NCBI GenBank assembly: GCA_963664065.1
Contig: OY760942.1
Location: forward strand, 1,550,001 to 1,614,000
Length of the DNA stretch: 64,000 nucleotides
Origin: JABDJL01 sp963664065
Lineage (GTDB): Bacteria > Pseudomonadota > Gammaproteobacteria > Xanthomonadales > SZUA-36
Direction of reading: 5' to 3'
Part shown: piece by piece, positions 1 to 7,689 of the stretch
Position numbering within the stretch: the stretch's first letter is position 1
Layout: every line of letters starts with the position of its first letter
Translations under genes and position numbers: made by a program
The notes under the pieces: generated by a model
Database searches by the model: none
The model's input: the letters and a program-made list of their open reading frames with translations, nothing else
What the model was told of the DNA's origin: nothing

Positions 1-25
1 TGATTTGAAGGGGTAAATTGAAGGT

Positions 26-2035
26 ATGGGCCTGAAAAGCATTTTGCTGTTGATCCCATTGCTGCCATTGGCCGGTGCGGTGATTTCCGGCCTGGGAAGA
101 AACCAGGTCGGACGTGCCGGGGCGCACTGGGTAACGATTCTGGCGGTTGCTGCCTCGTGTGCGCTGTCGTTCAGGATATTGATGATGCACCTGGGCGGTG
201 AGATCGGTGTGGAAAACATCAGTGTCTACACCTGGATGATTTCGGACGGAATTCAATTCGAAATGGGATTCCTGGTGGACCATCTGACCTCGTTAATGAT
301 GTGCGTGGTAACTTTTGTATCGCTGATGGTGCACATTTACACCATCGGGTATATGCACGATGACCCCGGGTACCAGCGCTTTTTCAGCTATATCAACCTG
401 TTCACATTCTCCATGCTGATGCTGGTGATGGCGAATAATTTCCTTCAACTGTTTTTTGGCTGGGAAGCCGTCGGCTTGGTGTCTTACCTGTTAATCGGCT
501 TTTGGTTCAAGAAAGAAAGCGCGATCTTCGCCAATCTGAAAGCCTTCCTGGTCAATCGTGTTGGCGATTTTGGGTTCCTGCTGGGGATTGCCGCGATATT
601 GATTACATTCGGCAGCCTGGACTATGCAACGGTTTTCCAGGCTGCGCCTTCAATGTCCGGGGAGACCATTTCCGTTATCGGCGGTACTGAGTGGAGCCTA
701 ATGACATTTATTTGTGTTTGCCTGTTCATTGGTGCAATGGGCAAATCCGCGCAAGCACCGTTACATGTCTGGTTGCCCGATTCCATGGAAGGCCCGACTC
801 CGATTTCTGCCCTGATCCATGCTGCCACCATGGTGACAGCCGGTATCTTCATGGTTGCCAGGATGTCACCACTGTTCGAGCTGAGTGACGCGGCACTGAG
901 TTTCGTCATGCTGATTGGCGCGTTTACTGCGCTCGCCATGGGCATGATCGGCATTGTCCAGAATGACATCAAGCGGGTGGTGGCTTATTCCACGCTGTCA
1001 CAGTTGGGCTATATGACGGTTGCCCTGGGAGTATCGGCCTACTCGGCGGCAATTTTCCACCTTATGACTCACGCGTTCTTCAAAGCTTTGCTGTTCCTTG
1101 GTGCCGGGTCGGTGATTATCGCGCTCCATCACCAACAGGACATACGCCATATGGGCGGACTGAGAAAGCACATGCCCGTAACCTGGATAACCGCCTGGGT
1201 CGGTACCCTGGCTCTGGTCGGGTTCCCGTTTTTTGCCGGTTTTTATTCCAAGGACGCAATCATTGAAGCAGTCGGGTTTTCACATCGCTGGGGATCGGGT
1301 GTTGCCTATATTGCAGTTCTGCTTGGCGTGTTGATCACCGCCCTGTACAGCTTCCGCCTGTTGTACCTGGTATTTCATGGCAAGCAACGATTTGAGGTAG
1401 TGGATGCGCATGATAAGCACCAGCACGATGACCAACTGCCCGATGGTCAGTTGGATCATGCACCAAAAGAATCCCCGCTGGTGGTCACGATACCCCTGGT
1501 CCTGCTGGCCATACCTTCCGTGCTAATCGGCTGGTACACCATTGAACCCGTGTTGTTTGGCGGTTGGATGGACGACTCAATCAGGGTGTTGGAGAAAAAC
1601 GACGTGTTGGCGGAACTGGCTCACCATTACAACGGCGCAACAGCGATGGCATTGCATGCCATTCAAACACCGCCGTTCTGGCTGATGATCACAGGCTTCG
1701 TTATCGCAACCGTTATCTATCGCTTTCGGCCAGCAGTGGCTGATAGCGTCCGGCGCCGTGTACCGGTTCTTTACCGCTTGCTTGAGAACAAGTACTACTT
1801 TGACGAGCTGTACCAGAAAACCTTTGCAAACGGCACCCTGAAACTGGGCCAGGGTCTGTGGCAACGGGCAGATGCCGGACTGATTGATGGTTTGCTGGTG
1901 AATGGTTCGGCGAAAGCGGTCAACTGGATGGCGGCACGGGTTCGGAAATGGCAGACCGGTTATCTATATGACTATGCCTTCGCAATGATTCTCGGCCTGA
2001 TCGCCATTCTTGGTGTCTGGGTGGTGATGTACTGA
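26..2035 (+). CDS. nuoL: NADH-quinone oxidoreductase subunit L
   Basis: Large proton-pumping antiporter-like subunit at the distal end of the complex I membrane arm, moving protons as NADH is oxidised by quinone. The 669-residue protein is almost entirely membrane helices and carries the typical NuoL run LFFGWEAVGLVSYLLIGFW near residue 142, plus the conserved lysine helix around IQHNDIKRVVAYSTLSQLGYM-like sequence near residue 315. A His/Asp-rich hydrophilic loop lies near residues 455-480, as in other NuoL proteins. The C-terminus carries the lateral-helix extension. The ATG follows a weak AAGG. Its TGA overlaps the nuoM start by one base (TGATG), indicating coupled translation. Upstream nuo genes lie outside the window. 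Confidence 0.97.
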   Translation: MGLKSILLLIPLLPLAGAVISGLGRNQVGRAGAHWVTILAVAASCALSFRILMMHLGGEIGVENISVYTWMISDGIQFEMGFLVDHLTSLMMCVVTFVSLMVHIYTIGYMHDDPGYQRFFSYINLFTFSMLMLVMANNFLQLFFGWEAVGLVSYLLIGFWFKKESAIFANLKAFLVNRVGDFGFLLGIAAILITFGSLDYATVFQAAPSMSGETISVIGGTEWSLMTFICVCLFIGAMGKSAQAPLHVWLPDSMEGPTPISALIHAATMVTAGIFMVARMSPLFELSDAALSFVMLIGAFTALAMGMIGIVQNDIKRVVAYSTLSQLGYMTVALGVSAYSAAIFHLMTHAFFKALLFLGAGSVIIALHHQQDIRHMGGLRKHMPVTWITAWVGTLALVGFPFFAGFYSKDAIIEAVGFSHRWGSGVAYIAVLLGVLITALYSFRLLYLVFHGKQRFEVVDAHDKHQHDDQLPDGQLDHAPKESPLVVTIPLVLLAIPSVLIGWYTIEPVLFGGWMDDSIRVLEKNDVLAELAHHYNGATAMALHAIQTPPFWLMITGFVIATVIYRFRPAVADSVRRRVPVLYRLLENKYYFDELYQKTFANGTLKLGQGLWQRADAGLIDGLLVNGSAKAVNWMAARVRKWQTGYLYDYAFAMILGLIAILGVWVVMY

Positions 2036-3549
2036 TGATGACTCAATCATCACTACTAAGCCTGCTTGTCTGGGTACCAATACTCGGTGGTGTCGGTGTA
2101 TTACTGGCAGGAGACCAACGTCCGGTACTGGCCCGCTGGCTGGCGTTGTTGGTTTCGCTGGCGACATTCCTGTTCAGCGTGTCTTTGTACATGCGGTTTG
2201 ACAGTTCCATCGCAACGATGCAGTTGCAGGAGTTCAAGCCGTGGATCGATATATTCAGCATCAATTACCACCTTGGAGTGGATGGGTTTTCTGTACCGCT
2301 TATCCTTTTGACGACCTTCTTCGGGCCACTTGTTGTAATTTCCGGTTGGGAAGTCATTCAGAAACAGGTACACCAGTACATGGCGGCTTTCCTGATCATG
2401 GAAGGCCTGATGGTCGGGGTGTTTTGTGCACTTGACGCTTTCCTGTTTTACGTGTTCTTCGAAGCCATGCTGATCCCTATGTTCCTTGTGATAGGCATGT
2501 GGGGCGGTCCGCGACGGGTCTACGCCACCATCAAGTTCTTCCTTTACACATTCCTGGGTTCCGTGTTCATGCTGGTCGGGCTGATTTACCTTTATATCCA
2601 GTCCGGATCATGGGACATCCTGGCCTGGCACAATTTACCTATAGGCATGACAGTGCAGAACTGGCTGTTCCTGGGCTTCCTGGCTGCGTTCGCGGTAAAA
2701 ATTCCAATGTGGCCGGTACACACCTGGTTGCCGGACGCACACGTTGAAGCCCCGACCGGTGGCTCGGTTATCCTGGCGGCCATCATGTTGAAAATCGGTG
2801 GGTACGGCTTTATCCGTTTCAGTTTGCCGATTGCACCCGATGCATCCAACGCACTGGATTGGCTGGTTATCGCTTTGTCCCTGATTGCGATTGTTTACAT
2901 TGGTTTCGTGGCCCTGGCGCAGCAGGACATGAAAAAACTGATCGCTTATTCATCCATTTCGCACATGGGGTTTGTCACCCTGGGTCTGTTCGTCGCGTTC
3001 GCAATATTCAGGGATACCGGCGGCACTTCGGGCGCAGCCCTGGGTGTAGAAGGGGCCATGGTACAGATGATCTCGCACGGCTTCATCTCCGGTGCATTAT
3101 TCCTCTGCGTCGGGGTGCTGTACGACCGGGTTTACAGCCGCATGATCAAGGACTACGGAGGTGTGGCCAATACCATGCCGTGGTTTGCGTTTTTTGCGGT
3201 CCTGTTCCTGATGGCAAATTCCGGTTTGCCGGGTACCAGTGGTTTTGTGGGCGAGTTCATGGTGATTGTTGCTTCGTTCAAAGCAAGCTTCTGGTTCGCA
3301 TTTTGCGCTGGCCTGACCCTGATACTTGGAGCCGCCTACAGTCTTTGGCTGGTTAAACGGGTTATTTTTGGAGCGGTTGCAAATCGGAACGTAGAAAATC
3401 TCAAGGACATCAATTTCCGAGAGGCCCTGGTGCTGGGCACGCTGGCATTTGCCGTTCTGCTGGTCGGACTGTGGCCGCAGCCCCTGGTTGAAATGATGCA
3501 CGCTTCGGTTGCGCAATTGCTGGATCACATTATCCAGACCAAGATTTAA
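2035..3549 (+). CDS. nuoM: NADH-quinone oxidoreductase subunit M
   Basis: Second antiporter-like proton channel of complex I, in the inner membrane. At 504 residues it matches the family length and has about 14 hydrophobic segments. Diagnostic stretches are FFEAMLIPMFLVIGMWGG near residue 143, with the conserved membrane glutamate, and WPVHTWLPDAHVEAPT near residue 228, followed by QQDMKKLIAYSSISHMGF near residue 298 with the pumping lysine. The start overlaps the nuoL stop by one base, and nuoN begins 14 bp after its stop. Operon position and sequence leave no realistic alternative. Confidence 0.97.
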   Translation: MMTQSSLLSLLVWVPILGGVGVLLAGDQRPVLARWLALLVSLATFLFSVSLYMRFDSSIATMQLQEFKPWIDIFSINYHLGVDGFSVPLILLTTFFGPLVVISGWEVIQKQVHQYMAAFLIMEGLMVGVFCALDAFLFYVFFEAMLIPMFLVIGMWGGPRRVYATIKFFLYTFLGSVFMLVGLIYLYIQSGSWDILAWHNLPIGMTVQNWLFLGFLAAFAVKIPMWPVHTWLPDAHVEAPTGGSVILAAIMLKIGGYGFIRFSLPIAPDASNALDWLVIALSLIAIVYIGFVALAQQDMKKLIAYSSISHMGFVTLGLFVAFAIFRDTGGTSGAALGVEGAMVQMISHGFISGALFLCVGVLYDRVYSRMIKDYGGVANTMPWFAFFAVLFLMANSGLPGTSGFVGEFMVIVASFKASFWFAFCAGLTLILGAAYSLWLVKRVIFGAVANRNVENLKDINFREALVLGTLAFAVLLVGLWPQPLVEMMHASVAQLLDHIIQTKI

Positions 3550-3563
3550 TGAGGAGCCACTGA

Positions 3564-5009
3564 GTGGATAAGGTACAAATGTTACTTGCCGCGCCGGAAC
3601 TCTGGATCCTCGTGCTGGCCTGCGTGGTGATGTGCGTTGATGTGTTTCTGGAAGAGTCGCGGCGTGGAATTATCCACATGCTGGCCATGCTGGCGCTGAT
3701 GTTTGCCGCCATCATTACCATGCGCGGTGACTATCACGCAAATGGCGCCTGGGCGGTTACTGCGTTCAGCGACACTTTTATTCGCGATCCCATGAGTGAT
3801 GTGCTCAAGCTGTTTTGTTACGCCACCCTGGCCCTGGTTTATACCTATTCAAAACATTATTTGCGTGCCTTTGGCCTGTTCCGTTCAGATTTCTACACAC
3901 TGACCCTGTTTGCCCTGCTCGGGGTGATGTTGCTGATTTCAGCTAACAGCCTGATTACCATATACCTGGGCCTGGAGCTGACTTCCTTGTCCTCTTATGC
4001 GTTGGTCGCTTTCGACAGGAATTCCAGGCGCGGATCTGAATCCGCCATGAAATATTTTGTTCTGGGATCCATGGCGTCCGGTTTGTTGCTTTACGGCATG
4101 TCCATGATTTATGGCGCTACCGGCAGCCTTCAATTGCAGTCGATAGCAATTGCGGTCAGCAGCAACGGATCGAATAACATACTGTTGGTATTCGGGCTTG
4201 TATTCATGGTTACCGGTATCGCTTTCAAACTCGGCGCAGCACCCTTTCACATGTGGGTCCCGGATGTGTATCACGGGGCTCCGGCCGCAGTAACCCTATT
4301 CATTTCAACCGTCCCGAAACTGGCAGCATTTGCAATGGCATATCGCCTGCTGTATGGCGGCCTCGGGTCTTTACACGCGGATTGGCAGCAAATGCTGATG
4401 TTCCTTTCTGTTTTATCCATCATTATTGGTAATCTCGCTGCCATCATGCAGACAAATATCAAGCGTCTGCTGGCTTATTCAACCATTTCCCATATGGGGT
4501 TTATGCTGTTGGGTATGCTTCCCGGCACGGCCTATGGCTTCGGCGCTTCGATGTTTTACGTCATCGTTTACGCACTGATGACTACAGCGGGTTTTGGCAT
4601 GTTGATATTGTTGTCGGAAAAAGGGATTGAGGCAGAAGAACTTAGCGACTTCAAAGGGCTTAACCAGCGGAATTCATGGTATGCAGCGATCATGGCCATG
4701 GTGATGTTTTCCATGGCCGGTGTTCCTGTTTTTGTCGGCTTTTTTGCCAAATGGCTGGTCATCAAAGCAGCACTGGATGCCGGACTGGTCTGGCTTGCGA
4801 TCCTGGCGGTGGTATTCTCAGTTATTGGTGCTTTCTATTACCTGAGGGTAGTGAAACTGATGTACTTTGATGATGCCGAAAATGAAACACCAATCGTGGT
4901 GCCTGTTGACTTCGGCGCAGCGATCTCCTTTAACGGTATTCTGATGCTGGGACTGGGTATTTTTTCCAGTTCACTGATCGCGATTTGCATGACGAGTTTT
5001 GGACCCTGA
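3564..5009 (+). CDS. nuoN: NADH-quinone oxidoreductase subunit N (GTG start)
   Basis: Third antiporter-like subunit of the complex I membrane arm, last gene of the nuo operon. The 481-residue protein has the NuoN-type PFHMWVPDVYHGAPAAVT motif near residue 227 and TNIKRLLAYSTISHMGFML near residue 299. The start is GTG at 3564, about 8 bp after a GGAG in TGAGGAGCC. An ATG nine codons later (MLLAAPELW) is a possible alternative, but it has no better ribosome binding site. No convincing intrinsic terminator was seen directly after the gene. The next 240 bp hold palindromic sequence and the initiator tRNA promoter. Confidence 0.96.
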   Translation: MDKVQMLLAAPELWILVLACVVMCVDVFLEESRRGIIHMLAMLALMFAAIITMRGDYHANGAWAVTAFSDTFIRDPMSDVLKLFCYATLALVYTYSKHYLRAFGLFRSDFYTLTLFALLGVMLLISANSLITIYLGLELTSLSSYALVAFDRNSRRGSESAMKYFVLGSMASGLLLYGMSMIYGATGSLQLQSIAIAVSSNGSNNILLVFGLVFMVTGIAFKLGAAPFHMWVPDVYHGAPAAVTLFISTVPKLAAFAMAYRLLYGGLGSLHADWQQMLMFLSVLSIIIGNLAAIMQTNIKRLLAYSTISHMGFMLLGMLPGTAYGFGASMFYVIVYALMTTAGFGMLILLSEKGIEAEELSDFKGLNQRNSWYAAIMAMVMFSMAGVPVFVGFFAKWLVIKAALDAGLVWLAILAVVFSVIGAFYYLRVVKLMYFDDAENETPIVVPVDFGAAISFNGILMLGLGIFSSSLIAICMTSFGP

Positions 5010-5088
5010 CAAGGAAGAACGAAACTCGCTTCCCTTCCAATGAATCTTGACACACGGATGTGCTAACACGAGCGAAAGTGAGTGGTGC

Positions 5089-5108
5089 TGCGAGGCAGTA
5101 TCCTCGCA
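5089..5108. repeat. Small palindrome between nuoN and the initiator tRNA
   Basis: A 7-bp perfect stem (TGCGAGG / CCTCGCA) with a 6-base loop, flanked by an outer pairing GTGAGT (about 5079) with ACTCAC (about 5129). No T-run follows, so it is not an ordinary intrinsic terminator. It may be a REP-like palindrome or a processing or stability hairpin for the nuo transcript. Function is not established. Confidence 0.4.
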
Positions 5109-5211
5109 TTTGATGATGTCGCAAAGTGACTCACCTTAAAGCGCGAAGCGTGGCAGGACCCGTCTTGTCCAAACGGGCCATGGATGACCCATCTTGCTCA
5201 TGAAATACCCC

Positions 5212-5240
5212 TTGTAATTGGGTAATTGAGTCATTATCAT
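5212..5240 (+). promoter_or_regulatory. Sigma-70-type promoter of the initiator tRNA
   Basis: A -35 box TTGTAA (5212-5217) and a -10 box TATCAT (5235-5240) are separated by exactly 17 bp. Transcription would begin about 7 bp later, shortly before the tRNA 5' end at 5254. The segment just after the -10 (GCCCTCC) is GC-rich, as at stable-RNA promoters under stringent control. The promoter is inferred from sequence only. Confidence 0.6.
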
Positions 5241-5253
5241 GCCCTCCTGCTGA

Positions 5254-5330
5254 TGCGGGGTGGAGCAGTCTGGCAGCTCGTCGGGCTCATAACCCGAAGG
5301 TCGCAGGTTCGAATCCTGCCCCCGCTACCA
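5254..5330 (+). tRNA. metY: Initiator tRNA-fMet (CAT)
   Basis: A complete 77-nt tRNA with encoded CCA. The anticodon loop CTCATAA sits on a stem whose last three pairs are G-C (GGG/CCC), the hallmark of initiator tRNAs. The acceptor lacks a Watson-Crick 1-72 pair, as required for formylation, but the mismatch here is U1-U72 rather than the usual C1-A72. The T arm is GCAGG TTCGAAT CCTGC. The position just upstream of rimP-nusA-infB matches metY of Escherichia coli. Confidence 0.96.
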
Positions 5331-5363
5331 AATTCGAGAAGCCGAAGTATGGTTTCTAAAGAG

Positions 5364-5386
5364 AAGGCCCCAGCGGGGCCTTTTTT
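5364..5386 (+). terminator. Intrinsic terminator after the initiator tRNA
   Basis: An 8-bp perfect stem AAGGCCCC/GGGGCCTT with a 3-base AGC loop, followed by a T-run continuing from the stem. It lies 34 bp after the tRNA CCA end and should end most tRNA transcripts. Read-through or another promoter would then feed the rimP operon. Confidence 0.85.
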
Positions 5387-5427
5387 GGGTCTGAAGATGC
5401 TACCAATGTCGTAGCACCTTCAGACCC
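5387..5427 (+). ncRNA. Long leader hairpin directly after the tRNA terminator
   Basis: The arms GGGTCTGAAGATGCTAC (5387-5403) and GTAGCACCTTCAGACCC (5411-5427) pair over 17 positions with a single A-C mismatch and a 7-base loop. There is no T-run, so this looks like a processing site (RNase III-like) or a structural element of read-through transcripts, not a terminator. It starts where the T-run of the previous terminator ends. Confidence 0.6.
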
Positions 5428-5570
5428 CATTCGCCGGTATTGATCCGGTGATCCCTTGCGACGAATGGATGACGCAATGATTTAAAGCTGTTGCATCCGC
5501 CTTGAGAGGCGAGCCATGGCGGGTTCCGGAACAACGGAGTCCAATCGCAAGGGGCGTGCGCCCCTTTTTT
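5427..5570 (+). promoter_or_regulatory. rimP leader: candidate attenuator with terminator and antiterminator
   Basis: A stem CCATTCG/CGAATGG (5427-5433 with 5462-5468) holds CCCTTGCGA (5453-5461) in its loop. That loop is perfectly complementary to TCGCAAGGG at 5545-5553. The latter overlaps the 5' arm of a clear intrinsic terminator (GGGGCG/CGCCCC, 5551-5564, then six T) only 27 bp before rimP. The two pairings exclude each other. An extra hairpin CGCCT TGAG AGGCG lies at 5498-5511. A rimP-leader RNA family is known from comparative attenuation studies; assigning this sequence to it is an inference. Confidence 0.65.
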
Positions 5571-5597
5571 GTGCACGGGTGCTTTGTGGAGTATGGA

Positions 5598-6095
5598 TTG
5601 AGTACAAGCAAGTTAACAAAACTGGTGCGCCCCCTGGTTGCTGAACTGGGCTATGAATTTGTAGGCCTGGAGCACAGCAGTAACCCCAAGAACGCGGTGC
5701 TTCGCATATACATCGACCACGACGACGGAATCGGTCTTGACGATTGCACCAGGGTCAGCCGTGAAGTCGCAGCCCTGCTGGATGTGGAGGACCCGATTTC
5801 AGGTCATTACAACCTGGAAATCTCCTCACCGGGGCTCGACCGGCCGCTGTTTACGCCTGGGCAATTCGAGCAGTTTGCGGGCGAAGAGGTCAAGGTGACC
5901 TTATTTGCCCCGAAGGAAGGCCGGCGTAAGTTCAAGGGACGCATACTGGGTGTTCAGGGAGAGAGTGTTCAATTGAATGTGGATGACGCAGAAATTGCCC
6001 TGGATTTTGTAAATATAGCTAAAGCAAAACTGGTACCCGATTACGAAGGCCTGATGGCCAGCCGTAGTCAGAACGCAGACCAGGCCGGACAGTGA
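5598..6095 (+). CDS. rimP: Ribosome maturation factor RimP (TTG start)
   Basis: RimP binds the 30S subunit and is needed for its late maturation. The 165-residue product has the family signature LRIYIDHDDGIGLDDCTRVS and EISSPGLDRPLF, with the C-terminal SH3-like domain ending near NIAKAKLVPDYE. I chose TTG at 5598 (MSTSKLTKLV...). It sits 6 bp after GGAG and matches where RimP proteins begin. An upstream ATG at 5502 would add 32 residues and read through the terminator hairpin, so it is unlikely. First gene of the nusA-infB operon. Confidence 0.94.
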   Translation: MSTSKLTKLVRPLVAELGYEFVGLEHSSNPKNAVLRIYIDHDDGIGLDDCTRVSREVAALLDVEDPISGHYNLEISSPGLDRPLFTPGQFEQFAGEEVKVTLFAPKEGRRKFKGRILGVQGESVQLNVDDAEIALDFVNIAKAKLVPDYEGLMASRSQNADQAGQ

Positions 6096-6150
6096 AAATT
6101 AGTGTCGGGGAAATCTCTGTTGGAGAAACCCCTGTCAGGAGTTGGATAAA

Positions 6151-7656
6151 ATGAGCAAAGAAATTCTGTTGGTTGTCGATGCGGTGTCAAATGAAAAAGG
6201 CGTTGAAAAAGACGTAATTTTCAGTGCACTGGAAGCCGCGTTGGCTTCAGCTGCCCGTAAAGGCAACAACGAGGAAATCGACATTCGCGTCGCTATCGAT
6301 CGGGAAACCGGAGAATATGAAACTTTCAGGCGCTGGGAAGTGCTGGAAGATGACGTCGAAATCGAGTTTGAGGAACACCAACTGCTCCTCAGTGCCGCAC
6401 TGGAACAGAACCCTGAACTCGCCGTCGGTGACTTTATTGAAGAGCCCATGGAAAATGCGGAGTTTGGCAGGATTGCAGCGCAAACGGCGAAGCAGGTCAT
6501 CGTGCAACGCGTACGAGAAGTCGAAAGGGCGCAGGTGGTTGAAGCCTACCAGGAACGCGAAGGCGAACTCATTAACGGTATTGTCAAACGCATTGAACGG
6601 GGAAATGTTTACCTTGACCTGGGCTCAAATGCCGAGGCTTTTGTTTCCCAGCGCCACATGATTCAGGGAGAAACTGTGCGGCCTGGCTATCGTTTGCGAG
6701 CCTACCTCTATGAAGTAAAGGCTGAAATTCGCGGTCCGCAGCTGTTTGCCAGTCGCACCATCAAGGAATTCCTGATTGCTCTGTTCGAACTGGAAGTGCC
6801 GGAAATCGGACAGGACCTGATCACCATCAAGGGCGGTGCGCGTGATCCGGGCCGCAGGGCGAAAATCGCCGTGCGTTCTAATGACCCGCGTACCGATCCT
6901 ATCGGCGCCTGTGTCGGCATGCGTGGCTCGCGCGTACAGGCAGTGTCAAATGAACTGGCAGGGGAACGAATCGATATCATTTTATGGGATGAAAATCCAG
7001 CTCAGTTTGTTATCAATGCAATGGCCCCGGCAGAGGTCGCCGGCATCGTGGTTGACGAGGAACGCAACACAATGGATATCGCCGTAGAAGAGTCCAGCCT
7101 TTCCCAGGCCATCGGTCGTGGTGGCCAGAATGTTCGACTGGCCAGTGAGTTAACCGGTTGGGAACTCAACGTTCTTACCGTCGAAGATGCGGACAAAAAG
7201 AGTGTTGAAGAGGCGCAAAAAGTACTTGGCACCTTCATGGAGCGCCTGGACGTTGGTGAAGACGTGGCAACGATCCTGGTTCAGGAAGGCTTCAGTAATG
7301 TTGACGAAGTGGCATACGTGCCGGAATCTGAGTTGTTGGAAATCAAGGAGTTCGACGAGGAAATTGTCACCGAATTACGTCGTCGGGCTCGTGATGCTCT
7401 GCTTACGCAATTGATTGCCAAAGAAGAAGTACTGGATGACAACAAGCCGGCGGAAGACCTGCTAAGCCTGGATGGAATGACTGAGCGTTTGGCGTACATG
7501 TTGGCGGAACGTGGATTACGGACCCAGGAAGATCTTGCAGAGCTGTCAACCGATGAACTGATCGAAGTTGATGAAATGGAAGAGGAAGTAGCGGCAGCGC
7601 TGATCATGGCGGCACGAGCGCCATGGTTTGAAGCTGAAAATGCAGAAGCAGAATAA
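6151..7656 (+). CDS. nusA: Transcription termination/antitermination factor NusA
   Basis: NusA binds RNA polymerase and modulates pausing, termination and antitermination. The 501-residue form has the N-terminal polymerase-binding domain, an S1 domain around residues 135-200 (NGIVKRIERGNVYLDLG), two KH domains (KIAVRSNDPRTDPIGACVG; SQAIGRGGQNVRLAS) and two acidic C-terminal helix-hairpin repeats, as in E. coli. The start is ATG 6151 (MSKEILLVVDAV), 9 bp after AGGAG. A TTG three codons earlier abuts that AGGAG and is rejected. In enteric bacteria NusA represses its own operon, which would fit the attenuator upstream of rimP. Confidence 0.97.
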   Translation: MSKEILLVVDAVSNEKGVEKDVIFSALEAALASAARKGNNEEIDIRVAIDRETGEYETFRRWEVLEDDVEIEFEEHQLLLSAALEQNPELAVGDFIEEPMENAEFGRIAAQTAKQVIVQRVREVERAQVVEAYQEREGELINGIVKRIERGNVYLDLGSNAEAFVSQRHMIQGETVRPGYRLRAYLYEVKAEIRGPQLFASRTIKEFLIALFELEVPEIGQDLITIKGGARDPGRRAKIAVRSNDPRTDPIGACVGMRGSRVQAVSNELAGERIDIILWDENPAQFVINAMAPAEVAGIVVDEERNTMDIAVEESSLSQAIGRGGQNVRLASELTGWELNVLTVEDADKKSVEEAQKVLGTFMERLDVGEDVATILVQEGFSNVDEVAYVPESELLEIKEFDEEIVTELRRRARDALLTQLIAKEEVLDDNKPAEDLLSLDGMTERLAYMLAERGLRTQEDLAELSTDELIEVDEMEEEVAAALIMAARAPWFEAENAEAE

Positions 7657-7689
7657 TACGGAGCTTGCAGCTTCCACCAGGAGTTTAAT

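Noticed and set aside
5502..5597. In-frame upstream extension of rimP from an ATG at 5502
   Set aside because: It would translate through the terminator hairpin and adds sequence absent from RimP proteins; TTG 5598 has a well-placed GGAG.
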